Shown: positions 41,145 to 53,215, numbered from the stretch's first letter. The stretch: 64,000 nt of DNA from Piliocolobus tephrosceles (GCF_002776525.5 NC_045436.1:104854027-104918026); one strand, 5' to 3'. Notes: generated from the letters alone by a model not told the origin. A program made the numbers and translations.

Positions 41145-42925
41145 CATGGATACATTACATGAGTGAAAACCCTCAGAAGGATAGAGAAAGTTATGAAAGA
41201 GAATACATACTTAAATGAGGAGTGACAGGGGTGAAAGAACAAATCCCATTTAGATAATAAACAATGTTAAGTGTGTGACCTTCTGTCTTTTCTATGGATG
41301 TGTCCAGCAGAGAAAGAGAAGGCTGTTAAAGACCATGTCAGAGAAGGAGAAAATAAACTAGGTGGATGACACATTTAAAAATCTGCATTCTAGGCTATTA
41401 GAATGTGCCTTTCCCAATAGCCCTCACAGTGGAAATTGATTTTTTAAAAGTGCAAATAGGGAAGTTTTGCCTATGTCTGGGATTAGAGGTGTGCCTTTAT
41501 TTTCCATGTAAAGGACAATGGGTATCTCTCTGAAAATGACAGTACCTGACTCCTTTTCCTCCTCGTCTTCCTCCACCATCAGTGGTGGACATTTTAAAGA
41601 CATCTCTGTCTCCAATTGTCTTCCCAGAGACAATCTCTATTCTTTAGAGATATCTATGTATATATGTGAGACTCAGGTTTTAAATTTTGTTCTTCAATCC
41701 CTTCTGTTATGTCCAAGCCTGGAGGAAAGTCACGTCAAATGTCAGAACATTCTATTTTTTCCCCCTAATTATAGAAGTAATACTTGATCATTATTAAAAA
41801 ATTAGGAACAATGCAAAATTCTGCAAAGTCAGGTTGAGGAAGCTTATAGTTTACAAACTAAATGTGAAAACATTAGCCATGAGGAACACGCAGAGGGACA
41901 GTTTAGTTGCTGGGGACTGGTACAGATGTGCTGAGTATTTGGAAGTGATTAGTGATCTGACATCCACTCACATCTTTAGTTCTCATTCCTGAATGTGAGT
42001 ACCCAATGCTGCGAAAGACAGGTAGCTGAGTGTGTAACAGACAGTAGGCTAAGAATTGGCATTTGTCATGTTGGCATTGGGTACAGAATTTGCTGAGGCA
42101 CCTATGGCTTCCTGGAACCAAAGCAGACTCCATTTGTTGCCCAGGAAAGCCTTCATTCAGGGCCTTCATCTACAATTACAACATTCATTCCTCATCTCAA
42201 AGGTGAAAGGGCTACTGTATCCTGGTGGGGACTAATTCCTAATGAAACGGGTGATGGTTTTGTATTTGTGTATTTGCACAGCACATGGACTGTGACTATT
42301 TCTCAAGTAAAAGAAACTTGGTGCAGGCTGAAGGGTGTACAGCCAAGACTTGCTCTGAGGACTATGAGGCTGTTCATGGAGAGGACTGAGTGTGGCCCTC
42401 ATGTAGTATTGCCAGGACTCTGCCAATAAATGCCAGCAAGGATTGCCGTGACCGGGACTTGGAAGCTGTCTCAGCCTATAGCACATGTACAAAAAACATG
42501 TGAACACACACAAAAAGTTGACTTTCAGTCATGATTTTTCACAATGTACTCAAAGCCTGTCAAAATAGGTGAGATTGATTTTTCATGTAATTATACAAAT
42601 TTTCCAATCCTTTTACCCAGTTTAATTAGGAAAGGGTAGATGGCAAATAGAATGTGTGCTAAGCAATTTCCTTTGTAGGATTTGGTTAAGAATATCTAAC
42701 TCATATTTGTCTTCTCTCTAAATATACTGCTTAATTGGTTGTGAGAAGTGGGAACTTGAGATTCTCAGTGAAGAACCTAAATTGGTTCTCTTGTTGACAA
42801 GAGCCTGTATATAAAACATACAGGAGAGGGACTGAAAAGATGACAATGGTTTAAGCACACAGGAATCTTTCTAACACTGGATGCTTAGGAAGAAAACCCA
42901 TTGTCGGAAATTGGCCAGATCCCAG
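41145..42925. other. Mostly unique noncoding sequence
   Basis: A short L1M-like piece may lie at 41765-41830 ('gaagtaatacttgatcatta'). Overlapping opposite-strand frames at 41424-41633/41518-41787 and a frame at 42232-42513 have no domain. Confidence 0.4.
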
Positions 42926-42929
42926 TCTT

Positions 42930-43090
42930 TTGAGTAATAACCACCATCACAACAACTTTTCACTGTACCCTGTAGCCTGAGGTAGGTGGCATTTGCCATA
43001 TGCCATAGGTGGAGTAAGTAGGGGGACAAGAGTTTCAGCAGTTGTCTGAAATCTCACAACAAGTTGAAAATAGAGCCCTAGTGCCAGCCA
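42930..43090 (-). repeat. MIR SINE
   Basis: 'accatcacaacaacttttca', 'gcctgaggtaggtggcattt', 'tctgaaatctcacaacaagt' and 'gaaaatagagccctagtgcc' follow the reverse MIR, with the central part altered. Confidence 0.7.
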
Positions 43091-43094
43091 AGTT

Positions 43095-43676
43095 TCCTGC
43101 CCTGAAAGTGAAGAGAGAGACCTAAAAAATGAGATTAGATTTGAAAGAACATCTATAGTTTCCAGGGGCTTATCTGAACTATGTTTCTTCTGTGACCCTT
43201 TTTGAGTTTACCCATCATAAGTAATGGCACGACCTGTTCTTCAAGTCATTCAAAAATGCATTTGTTCTCCATAATAGAAAGAGAAACTCCAGCCAAATTA
43301 TATTCTAATGTATCATAGCCTTGAACCCAGGGACCATTTTGCATTGCTGACTAGGTGGCTGCTGAATATGTTATTATTCCAACATGGTTTGAGTCAGCCT
43401 TGCAAAGAGGCAGAAGTTCCTAGATTGCCTCTAATATTGTTATTATTATTATTATTTTTTTTGCAGGGTGAGATGGGCAGGGTAAAAAGGAGGACAAGAA
43501 TAAATACTTGGGTATAATCAGCTCTTGCTGCTGGGTAGGTATTAGCAGCCCCTTTAGACATCATTTCTGCTGGAATAGATTGAATGAGTGTATCTCTGAC
43601 AGAATTTCCATGCTCCCAACTGAAGCAGGTGTAGCTGGGTGGAGGAAGGCCAAAGAAACTCGAGAAGGTAAGTATT
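43095..43676. other. Unique sequence with a short (ATT)n run
   Basis: An (ATT)6-7 run followed by T8 sits at 43438-43462. No other feature was seen up to the Alu target duplication. Confidence 0.6.
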
Positions 43677-43694
43677 TTAAATAGGTTATTCTGT

Positions 43695-44003
43695 TTTGTT
43701 TTTTTTTTTTTTTTTTTTGAGACGGAGTCTCGCTCTGTCCCCCAGGCTGGAGTGCAGTGGCCGGATCTCAGCTCACTGCAAGCTCCGCCTCCCAGGTTCA
43801 CGCCATTCTCCTGCCTCAGCCTCCCAAGCAGCTGGGACTACAGGCGCCTGCCACCTCGCCCGGCTAGTTTTTTTGTGTGTTTTTTAGTAGAGATGGGGTT
43901 TCACAGGGTTAGCCAGGATGGTCTCGATCTCCTGACCTCGTGATCTGCCCGTCTCGGCCTCCCAAAGTGCTGGGATTACAGGCTTGAGCCACCACTCCCG
44001 GCC
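43695..44003 (-). mobile_element. Young AluY, Old World monkey-type subfamily (AluYRa-like)
   Basis: Full-length reverse Alu with the same cercopithecid-type variants as the copies at 5444 and 6317. Its target duplication is about 17 bp, 'ttaaataggttattctg' at 43677-43693 and 'ttaaataggtcattctg' at 44004-44020, with one mismatch. Tail T18 or longer. Confidence 0.96.
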
Positions 44004-44020
44004 TTAAATAGGTCATTCTG

Positions 44021-45100
44021 AATTTTCAAGTTTCTTCCTGGCCTGAAGGAGTTAAGCTGTCAGTTATCTACCCAATGTCTTAGACATGGAGAAAAGAGAC
44101 CACAATACATAATACTCCAGGTTCTTTTTTATATGGAGGAAAAACTGAATTCATTTTAATTTAAAAGTCTGAACTCAGATTCTTAGAAGAGGCAAACCAA
44201 GGAAAGCATAAAACGACTTACTGATAAGAAATATCTTCTGCCACTAGAGATGGTTGGAGCTAGTCAGTAAACAAAGCCAACACATGAAGTAATAAATACG
44301 GCATTGTAGTTAACCATGCCTTGCTAAATCACCTATCACCATAGCATCTAGACCCTTTGCCAGTGAATCTACCTTAACTAGACTCCAGACACTGCAGTAC
44401 TAATGTAGTGTACTGAATCGTACCATAGTGCCTGCACAGAGGGAGCATTTCTTCCTAAATACCCTTTTAGTACCATGGAGGACTAAGGAGGGGGGAGAAT
44501 GGAAGCCCAATATGCTATTGGACAGAGGCCTCACTTAATTCCATGCCAACTTGGCAATGCCACTGTCTGAGATACTTGAGTCCCTCAGGCTAGGTCCGAG
44601 AGCAGTTTTCAAACATGAGAAGGGAGCTTGGCAGGCACAGGGAAAATGGTTTTCTTTGCCCCAAGGCCTGAATTGCTGGATTGGGTATTTATACTGCCTG
44701 GGTTTGCCAGATTATCACTCTGTTTTTCCTTTTAGGCCACTTTAGCTGTGTAGATTCTGCCTGTGTGCAACTAAATGTAAAAGCTGTTTCTCCACCAATG
44801 TTGTTACTGCTAACTTTTCTCTTAAAATGTAAATTTGGCCCCTTGGGGCCTTGTGTATTCGTGACAAGGTTTATGTCAGTTTGATAGGGAAAAATGTCAG
44901 ATCTACATTCAAGAACCTGGGAAACATTGGAAAGTCACTTTTCCCTTGAAAAGCAATAGTTCACTACAGACCAGTTGGGAAAAGAAGAGCATTGTATCTG
45001 CATGAGGGCTTACAGATTGGCTAAAAAGAAGTAACTGGAAGGAACAAGATAAATTATAAAGTGTTTCTTTTATTCCTGTTTCTTATTTTCAAGCCATCCT
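44021..45100. other. Unique noncoding sequence
   Basis: About 1.1 kb with no named repeat. Frames 44551-44745 and 44681-44884 overlap in different phases with no domain. Confidence 0.45.
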
Positions 45101-45104
45101 GTTC

Positions 45105-45295
45105 ATGTTGCAAAGGCAGTATAGTGGAAAGATTACCCAACTAGGAGATTGGAGACCTTCATTTGAATCTTGATCCTGACACTAACTTGCTGGATGACTT
45201 TGAACTAGCTACTTAACTATTCAGGGTTTCCTCCTACTTAATGTTGGAGAGTTGAACTTGATGCTGTCTAGAAGGTCCCTGCTAGGTAGAATATT
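45105..45295 (+). repeat. MIR SINE
   Basis: Near-complete forward MIR: 'ggcagtatagtggaaagatt', 'cttcatttgaatcttgatcc', 'gctggatgactttgaactag' and 'cttaactattcagggtttcc'. Confidence 0.88.
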
Positions 45296-45299
45296 TGGT

Positions 45300-46100
45300 A
45301 GTTCATCTGAGTCTATTCTGTTTTGTGGCTCTAATCCACACCTGAGTGAAGCCATTCATTTTATCACTTCCCTTTTTCATCCATTCATACCACAAACAGG
45401 TGTTAGGTCCTTTCTCTTCAGTTTCTATTTTTTAAAGTACTCCATACTAACTGTCTTTATCTTCTTAAGGCTTCTGAGTGCCTTAGCCTTTCTTAATGGC
45501 TACAATGCTTCTTTGAAGGTCCTGAACTTACTCTCTATGAGTGAATGACTTTTTTTCATCTTTTCTCAGCTTCCTCTGAGGCTGGTGCATTTGACATGGT
45601 TGACCTTGTACTTCAAGATATTTCTGTCTCTCCCTGACTCCCTCTGTGATACTCACAATACCAACTCTTCCTTCATCTCTAGTTGCTTCTTCTAGAAGAT
45701 CTGGTTGCAGTCTTTCTCTGGGCTTTAGAATCATCCAGTCAGCCATGGCCTGGATTTTTCCTGTTGTATATTTCACCAAACACCCACAATCAGCAAGAGT
45801 GAGCCACATTTATCTCCTTACTTCTGAAACCAATGCCTTGAAATGACATCTGATTCCTATAAAAAGTGACCGATTCTCCTAATCACCAAGACCAGATTTC
45901 TTGGTCTTTTAAAATTATTTTCTCCTCTTTACCATAGCATATCTAAAAAATCATCAGATTCTTCAGATTTCACCAGCAAATTGACACTTACATGCCCCCT
46001 TCTTTTCCATGTGTATTTCACCATCTGTTTCCTCTTACTTAGTCAATCAGTAAAAGTTAACTGATTCCTGAGTGAAAGATACTGGCTTACAGGCTGTGAG
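45300..46100 (+). repeat. L2 LINE internal region (best part 45560-45800)
   Basis: 'gaggctggtgcatttgacat', 'ggttgaccttgtacttcaag', 'ctccctctgtgatactcaca' and 'gttgcttcttctagaagatc' follow the L2 internal sense text ('gcttttgacactgttgacca ... tccgtgacactccactctcc'). Pyrimidine-rich throughout; the edges are uncertain. Confidence 0.55.
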
Positions 46101-46104
46101 AGAA

Positions 46105-46655
46105 GGGAAGATGTGGAAGATATGGTATTTCCCTTTAAATAGTAACAATTCAAAAGAAGTTTCATTTATTAGTTACAAATTATAATTAATTAAAAGGAAA
46201 AGTAGAAAGCAAAAGTAAAAAAATTAAAAGGTAATTTAATTACAAAGAAAAGTAGAAAGAGATAGGTGACAAAAGAGAGGAAAATACAATATTTGGGAGT
46301 TCGTGATAGCTACAAAATATATCTTTGCCAATTTTAATTCATCTCAAATTCTGGTTATTTTGTATTTCCAAATGGTTCTTTCTTGTCGGTCTAAATTACA
46401 TTTGTAGTTCTCATTTCTTTCTTTCTCCTCTGTGTTTCAGGCAAGGCACTTCCTGTCTGATACCGTGCTCTCAGCATGTGTATTCTCCGGCAGCTCTTCA
46501 GGTAGCTGAAGTCTCTTATGACGTTTTCATTTTTCCTTTTTGGTAGCTTTGCAATCCTTATTGTAGAAGCATTGTATACTTTCTGCCTGGATAGGGGAAC
46601 TGTAGTATACTTCCAGATCAATATCACTTTTATTTCATTCTCCATTTATTCTTAC
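46105..46655. other. AT-rich noncoding sequence
   Basis: Includes A-rich text at 46185-46265 in which 'aaagtagaaag' recurs. The plus frames 46325-46546 and 46518-46775 and the minus frame 46391-46645 have no domain. Confidence 0.4.
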
Positions 46656-46661
46656 CTAAGT

Positions 46662-46830
46662 GCTATACTCAATCAACAAACAGTTTATACACCTGCTATT
46701 TACTCTGTGGTAAGAGTTGGGTATAGAATGTTGACTGGGACTTGCTTCTGTCCTCAAAGTTATATCGTATGTTAGTAACAAAGTTAGACACATAAATAAT
46801 TTTAATTTATTATGATAACATGCTACAATA
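46662..46830 (-). repeat. L2 LINE 3' end
   Basis: 'caatcaacaaacagtttata', 'cacctgctatttactctgtg' and 'cttgcttctgtcctcaaagt' fit the reverse L2 3' end ('gcacctactatgtgcc ... ggtccctgccctcaagg'). Confidence 0.7.
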
Positions 46831-46841
46831 ACTCTTGTTAA

Positions 46842-47045
46842 CATTTATTGAGAACTAAGTATGCCCCAGGCATTGTTCTATATTTCTTACGTATATTAAT
46901 TCATTTAATCCTCACTAAATATAGGAGATCAATACTGTTGTTATCCCTATTTCACAGATGAGGAAGCTGAGACACAATCATGGTAGAGCAAGATTTAAAA
47001 GTAGGCAGTCTGACTCCCGATCTCTCACTCATCCACTACTGTAGA
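46842..47045 (-). repeat. MIR SINE
   Basis: A well-preserved reverse MIR: 'tattgagaactaagtatgcc', 'aattcatttaatcctcacta', 'tttcacagatgaggaagctg' and 'aaagtaggcagtctgactcc'. Confidence 0.93.
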
Positions 47046-47099
47046 CAGCCTTCTCTGTGTTTCATTAGCACATAACAAGAGTTCATGCTATTGGAGTAC

Positions 47100-47260
47100 A
47101 AAGTAGGGTTTGTAATATCAATAAAGGAGACAGTTTCATAGTGTTTTAGCTGAGTCTTGAGAAAAAAGTAGAGTTTTGGTGAAGGAAGAAAGAAAGACAC
47201 TACATGCTGTTTGTATGTTTGAAGGGGTTGCTGTTAAGAGGGTCTGATAGGTAAAGATCC
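47100..47260 (-). repeat. L2 LINE fragment
   Basis: 'gttttagctgagtcttgaga', 'aaaagtagagttttggtgaa' and 'agacactacatgctgtttgt' fit reverse L2 ('gagctgggccttgaaggatgagtagg ... ggaacagcatgtgcaaagg'). Confidence 0.5.
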
Positions 47261-48120
47261 TGTTGTGGAAAATGAATCTGGGAAGGACTAAAAATGGAAC
47301 ACTAACATTTAAAGAACGGAGGAAGAGAAGCAGTTGTAGAGAGTGAGAAAGAGTAGAGATAAAGCAGAAAAATTCCTAGAGAGTTTAGTATCATGACCAG
47401 GAACTAGGCATTTCAAAAAGGAAGAAACGATCAACAGTGATGAATGAGAAGAGCTGGAAGGAATGTAGATGGAGAAAAGCCTAGAGATTTGTTACCTAGG
47501 AAGCTAGTAATGACCTCAGAGAATGCAGAATGGTAGAGGTGGAAGCAAAACTCAGAGGATTATTGAAAAAAATGAGAAAAGTAGAAAAGTCGAAGCAGGA
47601 AGTGCAGACATTTCCTATACCAATGTAGACATATTTGTGTTTATATACATACACATATTCATGTGTGTTCCTAGTATTCGATAATGCACAATGTTAAGGT
47701 TATCCTTAAAAAAAAAAAGATTAATTTAGCAAAAGATAGAAAAGCAGATCTGAAAAGAGAATATATTCCTTGCAATTATAGACTATGCTTAATAAGTAAT
47801 ACTTAATTTAGTAGACTGTAGCTTGTGACAACATGAGAAGTGCATCCAGCAGATTCATAGTAGTTCTTACTGGGGTACCTGTTTACACGGTTGCTAACAA
47901 ACTATTTGGTCAAGTTATTTATTGTATCTGGACTAGTTCCTTATCTTCCAAGAACTAAATGATTAAGTACCATCTAACATTTTAGGATGCTCTGATCTCC
48001 TTTTAACTCATAGAAATCACCAAAGTTAGACAGGCTAATGATCACTCTTTTAAATATTTCCTCCTTCATGACATGGGAAACGATTTTTAACACCACTTTA
48101 GCCCAGTAATTCAGACATCT
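47261..48120. other. Mostly unique, A/G-rich noncoding sequence
   Basis: 47280-47600 is purine-rich and may be further decayed L2, but I cannot show it. An A11 run occurs near 47709. No gene was seen. Confidence 0.4.
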
Positions 48121-48125
48121 CACGT

Positions 48126-48600
48126 TGTATATGCACGCGTGTGTTCATTGCAGTGCTATTCACAACAGCAGAAACACAGAAAAAACTTAGGTGCCTCTCA
48201 GTGGTGAACTGGATAAAGAAAATGTGGTATCTATACACCATGGCATACTATGCAGCCATAAAAAAGAATGAAATCATGCCCTTTGCAGCAACACGGATGC
48301 AGCTGGAAGCCATTATCCTAACTGAACTAACTTAGAAACAGAAAACCAAATACTGCATATTCTCACTTTTGAGTGGGAGATAAACATGGAGTACTCATAG
48401 ACATAAAGTTAAAAACACTGGGGTCTAGTGAAGGGTGGAGGATGGGGGACGAGTAAGGGTCGAAAAACTACCTATTGGGTACTATGCTCATTACTTGGGT
48501 GACAGGATCATCTATATACCCCAGACCTCAGCATGACACAATATACCCATGTAATAAACCTGCACTTGTACCCCCCGAATCTAAAAGTCAAAATTATTTT
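48126..48600 (+). mobile_element. L1 (L1PB/L1MA-type) 3' end, 5'-truncated
   Basis: Sense L1 ORF2 end and 3' UTR: 'tgcagtgctattcacaacag', 'ctatacaccatggcatacta', 'gcctttgcagcaacacgga'-like text, 'actggggtctagtgaagggt' and 'aataaacctgcacttgtacc'. The 3' UTR shape and divergence suggest an older primate L1 than the copies at 21722 and 34642. Confidence 0.92.
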
Positions 48601-48609
48601 TTAAAAAAG

Positions 48610-49350
48610 AAAATATCTCAGAGTCTTGTCTTCTGGATTTTCTTCATTTCAACAGTTTGCCTTCTTTTCTTTCTTTTTCAGTTGCTTAGATTTAAACTTC
48701 CTCAGAGTCTCAGTCAAAAGGATGAGTTTATTCAGCTGGAAGAATTGAACCTTGAAAGTATACCCTTTAACCTTAAGTTTTAAAAAATTGGGTTACAAAT
48801 TAGAATATAAAGTTTTATTCATCTCTAAACATACTAACAAAGCAATTGATCTTTTAAACAGAAAATTATCAATCACTAAGGAGGCTACCAGAAATAGAAA
48901 GATTTAAACACTGTAATCAGATACCTCTAGTGATTTATGAATATCTGGAAGTCCTACTTAACCATCAGCTATTTGACATTATGTAGAGTTGCGTGAATCT
49001 AGGTGACTTGCTCCTTGGAAATACTTAGTTAGCACGGACCTGAAGTACTTCTAGTGTGAATTCTATCCTAATGTCTGTAAGAGCATTGGGTAGAAAAGAG
49101 ATGTGCCTACACACACACAACGTTCTGCACATGGAGTCATTAATTAATAAACTGGTTGAAGCACCTAGAAGGGTTCAAAATGCCTAATAGCATCTTACTC
49201 AAGGAAATTTTTTTCTCCAATGGAAAGCATCCAAAACAAATAAACAAACAAAAAACAAAACAAGTAGAACAAACAAATGGAGAAAATAGAAAGGCAGAGA
49301 ATAGCAGAAACCTTGAGTCCCTTTATGTTCCTTAAAAAGTTTTTGATTAT
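48610..49350. other. Unique AT-rich noncoding sequence
   Basis: No named repeat. An A/C-rich patch of 'aaacaaa' words at 49233-49275. Confidence 0.45.
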
Positions 49351-49354
49351 TTTT

Positions 49355-49450
49355 GTTTTAATTCATTGAGCAAATATTTATGGAGTTCCATCTGTATGCT
49401 ATGATAAGCTCTAAGATTACATTAATAGATTAAACAGCCCCCTTCCCCCA
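49355..49450 (-). repeat. L2 LINE 3' end
   Basis: 'aattcattgagcaaatattt', 'atggagttccatctgtatgc' and 'taaacagcccccttccccca' fit the reverse L2 3' end. Confidence 0.6.
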
Positions 49451-49544
49451 TCAAAAAAAGAATCCCTACTCTCATTATCTTCTTTCAAATTTATACCATT
49501 GCTTAATGGGAATGAGCCCAGTTGAATTTTTTCAGTAATATATT

Positions 49545-49815
49545 TTAAAATGAGCTTTATTTTCAAAAACAATTTTAGATTTACAAAAAAATTGAAAAGA
49601 TAGTTCAGAGAGTTCTCATACACTCCACACAGTTTCCCCTATTGTTATCTTTCATTAGGATATATTTGCCATGATTAATGAACCAATATTGATACATTAT
49701 TTTTAACTAACACCTATAGTTTATTTATATTTTTAAAATTTTCAATTAGTGTCTTGTTTCTGTTCCAGGCTACCATCCAGTGCAGAATACCACATTACAT
49801 TTAGTAATCATGTTT
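49545..49815. repeat. Old L1 (L1M-type) 3' UTR fragment
   Basis: 'caattttagatttacaaaaa', 'cacagtttcccctattgtta', 'aatgaaccaatattgataca', 'gtttctgttccaggctacc' and 'accacattacatttagtaat' match a well-known L1M 3' segment closely. I am not sure of the sense strand. Confidence 0.8.
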
Positions 49816-49829
49816 CTATCACTTCTTAG

Positions 49830-50035
49830 GTACTTTATACAAGTCATCTCATTTAGTCCTAACAAGAACCCTGTAAGGTGAGTACTACTATTGCCTCATT
49901 TTATATATGAGAAAATTGAGGGTTGGAGAAGTTAAGTAACTTGCCTAAAATTATGCTTAGTTACATTGTGAAGCTGAAATAAAAACTCAAGTTGTCTCAT
50001 CTTTAACTCCTATGCATACTCTTCTACTGTACCAT
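49830..50035 (-). repeat. MIR SINE
   Basis: Reverse MIR: 'catctcatttagtcctaaca', 'agaaccctgtaaggtgagta', 'atatgagaaaattgagggtt' and 'gagaagttaagtaacttgcc'. Confidence 0.92.
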
Positions 50036-50039
50036 CTTG

Positions 50040-50435
50040 AGTCTTAATACTTTTTTTGTTTCAGCAAAGCAACCACTCTATCTGAATTACTTTTTGAGTT
50101 TAGACCTTAGGGATACTATTGTCTTAACACTGATTGAAAAAATTTAAAATATTTTATTTTACTAATGATATATATCCATTATTGAGAAAAATAAGTAAGT
50201 CGTGAAAGTCCTAACCCAACACATTTTAAATACCAACAGAGATAACCAAATTTTGTAAATAAAAAATGTAATTTTATCCAATTTTTCTATTCATTTTGAT
50301 TGTAATCTACATTTTATTTTCACTTTTTCACTTAAAAAGCTCATGACTATTTGATGTATATTTTTTCTTCTCTTTCTTTTTCGTTAGCCTTTGCCACCAC
50401 ATTGGTTTGGATCTTTATTGCTTTTTATAGGACAG
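50040..50435. other. AT-rich noncoding sequence, possible L1M remnant
   Basis: 'ccaacagagataaccaaatt' with flanking text at 50160-50350 is weakly L1M 3' UTR-like. Nothing else was seen. Confidence 0.35.
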
Positions 50436-50439
50436 TTTA

Positions 50440-50950
50440 AAAATGCCTTTATTGATTGTTCCATTGTCTCTCCTTGGCAGTTTCATGTTACTTCCCTGCT
50501 CAAGCAAACAAAAACAAAACCCAAAAACCTGAGAAAGATAATCTGTGATCTGATCCCATCCTGCTTTCTCCACCCGATCCCTCACTTCCCACTGTGAGTG
50601 TACCCTAGCCATACTGGGTAATTTTTTGCTGATTGGATGTGCCATGTGCTCTCTCCTTTGTCAGAACCTTTGTTTATGCTCTTTCACCCAGGGAATGCCC
50701 TTTCCTGCATCTCCACTAGTCAAAACTCTTTAAGGTTCAGCTCAAAATCCACCTTATCATTGAAACCTCCCCTGGGTCCTCTAGCGCAGTCGTCTCTTTC
50801 CTGGCTCTGCTCTTAGGTACTTAACCCAGAAGAGATATTAATGTGTTCTAGATTAAAGGTTCCTTGAGGGCTGTACTCTTGTGTCCATCATCTTTGTATC
50901 TTCTGGGCATTACTTAAGTGTATTGCTCAATGTTTGCCTAATACATGAGA
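50440..50950 (+). repeat. L2 LINE 3' fragment (~500 bp)
   Basis: Clear L2 sense order: 'atctgtgatctgatcccatc', 'ccctcacttcccactgtgag', 'ctttcacccagggaatgccc', 'ttaaggttcagctcaaaatc', 'ttgaaacctcccctgggtcc' and 'attaaaggttccttgagggc'. Confidence 0.92.
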
Positions 50951-51008
50951 TAGATTGATGGATAGATGGATGGATAGGTAGGTAGATCAATCGATTGATT
51001 GATTGATA
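50951..51008. repeat. GATG/GATA tetranucleotide repeat
   Basis: 'gattgatggatagatggatg' continues into 'gataggtaggtagatcaatc' and 'gattgattgattgat', an impure tetranucleotide array of GATG, GATA and GATT units. Confidence 0.92.
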
Positions 51009-51009
51009 A

Positions 51010-52790
51010 AGGGTGCACCAATAATGCATTAAAAATGTACTTAATGCTAAAATTTCAGAATAATTATAATACTGTGACTCTGGGCTTCACTGCATTTTTA
51101 AGGTGTGGGAAAATTAAACAAACCAAAGAGAATGCTCATAGCACTCAGGTAATTTTCCTGCCATTATTTCTATTTTGGGATAGAAAAAAAAAAAAAATCT
51201 GGCTGGATTCTTAAATTAGCATAAAAATGACTTGGATGTTATGACACAATAATGCCCAGAAATAGTGGGGAAATTAAAAAACTCCATAATAGTTTTAAAT
51301 GGAATTTAGATTTATGACTAAAAGTGTTGCACTGGAAGATACTAAAGGCATATTATGTCACTTTAATTTGGCTTTTGAGAATGATAGGGAGATGGCTGAG
51401 GAATTAAATACCAGAGCAAAACAAAATAGAATATAACCACAATAGGCTCATGCTGTTACAAAGGAAAGCTTTTATCCAGCACGGAGCTGTATCAGATCTT
51501 GATTCAGTGAAGCTTAGGGCTCCTGTGGTGTTTTCCTCTTCAAAGCCCTGTGCAAACACGAACAAAGTTAATCTAATTAACTTATTAGCTTTTTAAGCTG
51601 GTGGTACCAATTAGTCACCTCATCAGACTCTGGCTTGGGTCTCATTGCGCAGTACATAGCTATAAAGGGGCTTTCATCAAAACCCCCAGGAGTACAGCAC
51701 ATGGCATTTGTGTGTGTTTTCAAGAGAATGGCAGAAAGAACCATGTGCAAGGCAATTATGGGGAATCCTCTCTGGGAAAACTTTAATCATAGTGACCATT
51801 CTCATCACCTTTTTCTAGAAAGGAAATCGCATATTAGCTTTCATTCTGGAAGAGTGAACCCTTCCTTTCACCTGAGTCTGGAGAATAATTATAAATCTTA
51901 GACTTATACTCCTGGATGCCCATGGAGGAGAAAGCCTCACCAGCAACAGGGAATCATAGAAGGTCTAGCAGTTTGGGTGGTATTTTTTTAAAGGGGGAGA
52001 AAAGGGGATTCAAGCAGGGTGCAATGAGAATAGTGATCCCAAAATACAGCCCTTTAGGAAGACTTCCAGAGAAACAATGGGGAAGGAATAAATAAAACGA
52101 AAGTTATAAATTCATCTATTTGCTCTTCCCTGACCCTTGCTTTTACTCCTCTTCACTGCAACTACCCTGGGAAAGGCACAATACTTTCCCCTGTCACAAT
52201 ATTGAGAAAAATTGAAATGGGGAAGAAAGACCACCAGATGCTTTATTGTCTTAGACGTTTCCACATAATTAGCTGCGGATAAAGGGCCTCTGCATGGTTT
52301 CATTGCATTGAATGAACTTGGATATTGCTACACAGTAGTGTGTTTTATGATTCATGCTCAGTTATCCTGTGGCTTTTTGAAAACTGCCAGCTACTTTATC
52401 ACTGCCGGCCAAGCCTGGGCCCACCACTTAAAATGCAGCAATGCAAAGTTAACTGTGCATGACAGATGTCCATGAAATTGTTTAACACACACATACACGC
52501 TCACACAGCGCACAAAGCTGGCTCTGGCCCCCTTATGAGTCTTGCTGGCTCAATGTCCTTATTAAACATAAATAAAAACTATAGGGCTAGGAAAGAAAGA
52601 AAAATCCATGAAACAACCAAAAAGAGGGCACATTTTGGACTGTGGTTACATTGGATGCATTTAGAATTTCAAAAGGCTCTTGAAAAAGTTAGGAATAATG
52701 AAGTCATGAGAAAAGCAAAGAACTGGTGTGTTTGGGGGTCAGGTTAGGAAATTGGGTATTTGAGGTCATCTTCTTTTCCCTCTGAACTGA
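51010..52790. other. Repeat-poor block; candidate conserved element at 51440-51900
   Basis: Apart from A14 near 51184, no named repeat in ~1.8 kb. At 51561-51590 'aacaaagttaatctaattaa' combines a SOX-type word with overlapping homeodomain-type words, within 450 bp of balanced, non-repetitive sequence. Frames at 51601-51786, 51635-51901 and 52466-52747 have no domain. Regulatory function is a guess from sequence character. Confidence 0.4.
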
Positions 52791-52794
52791 TATC

Positions 52795-53215
52795 ACCAAA
52801 GCATTATTGTGTCTCCTCCCTTCAGTCTTCAGTCCTGTGTGCCATGGAAAGCTATTTCTTAGTGCGGTCTCTCATCTGTTTTATACCTTGACATCTGTCT
52901 AATGCTCCCATTTATTTTAAGTAGTGTGTATCTTATATTTTGACTCCATTGTTCACCCGCCTTCTTCACTCTACATGCCAGCTCCCTTGAACTTTTTGGC
53001 TTTTGCAGAAGGAAAATACTTTTCCTACTCACTCTCTATTTTTGTAGAACAATTTTTATGTCATATCGCATTGTGAGTTTTGATGTAAGTGCCTATCTCC
53101 CTTACCAGATTCAAAGCTCTTTGAGTGCTGAGGCTGTGACTTACTCATCATTGTATCAGGGTCAAAATAGTAGCTAACATAAAGTGGATGCTCAACCAAT
53201 GTATAGTGGACATCA
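52795..53215 (+). repeat. L2 LINE 3' fragment
   Basis: The 3' part is convincing: 'gtgcctatctcccttaccag', 'attcaaagctctttgagtgc', 'tgacttactcatcattgtat' and 'agtggatgctcaaccaatgt'. The 5' part (52795-53080) is more diverged. Confidence 0.75.

Noticed and set aside
43659..43676. 'gaaggtaagtatttt' as a 5' splice site of a hidden exon
   Set aside because: A good-looking donor word, but the upstream sequence has no supported coding frame or acceptor; such words are common by chance.
43394..43801. 135-codon open frame on the minus strand
   Set aside because: It runs through an (ATT)n run (poly-asparagine) and the AluY tail (poly-lysine), so it is a repeat artefact.
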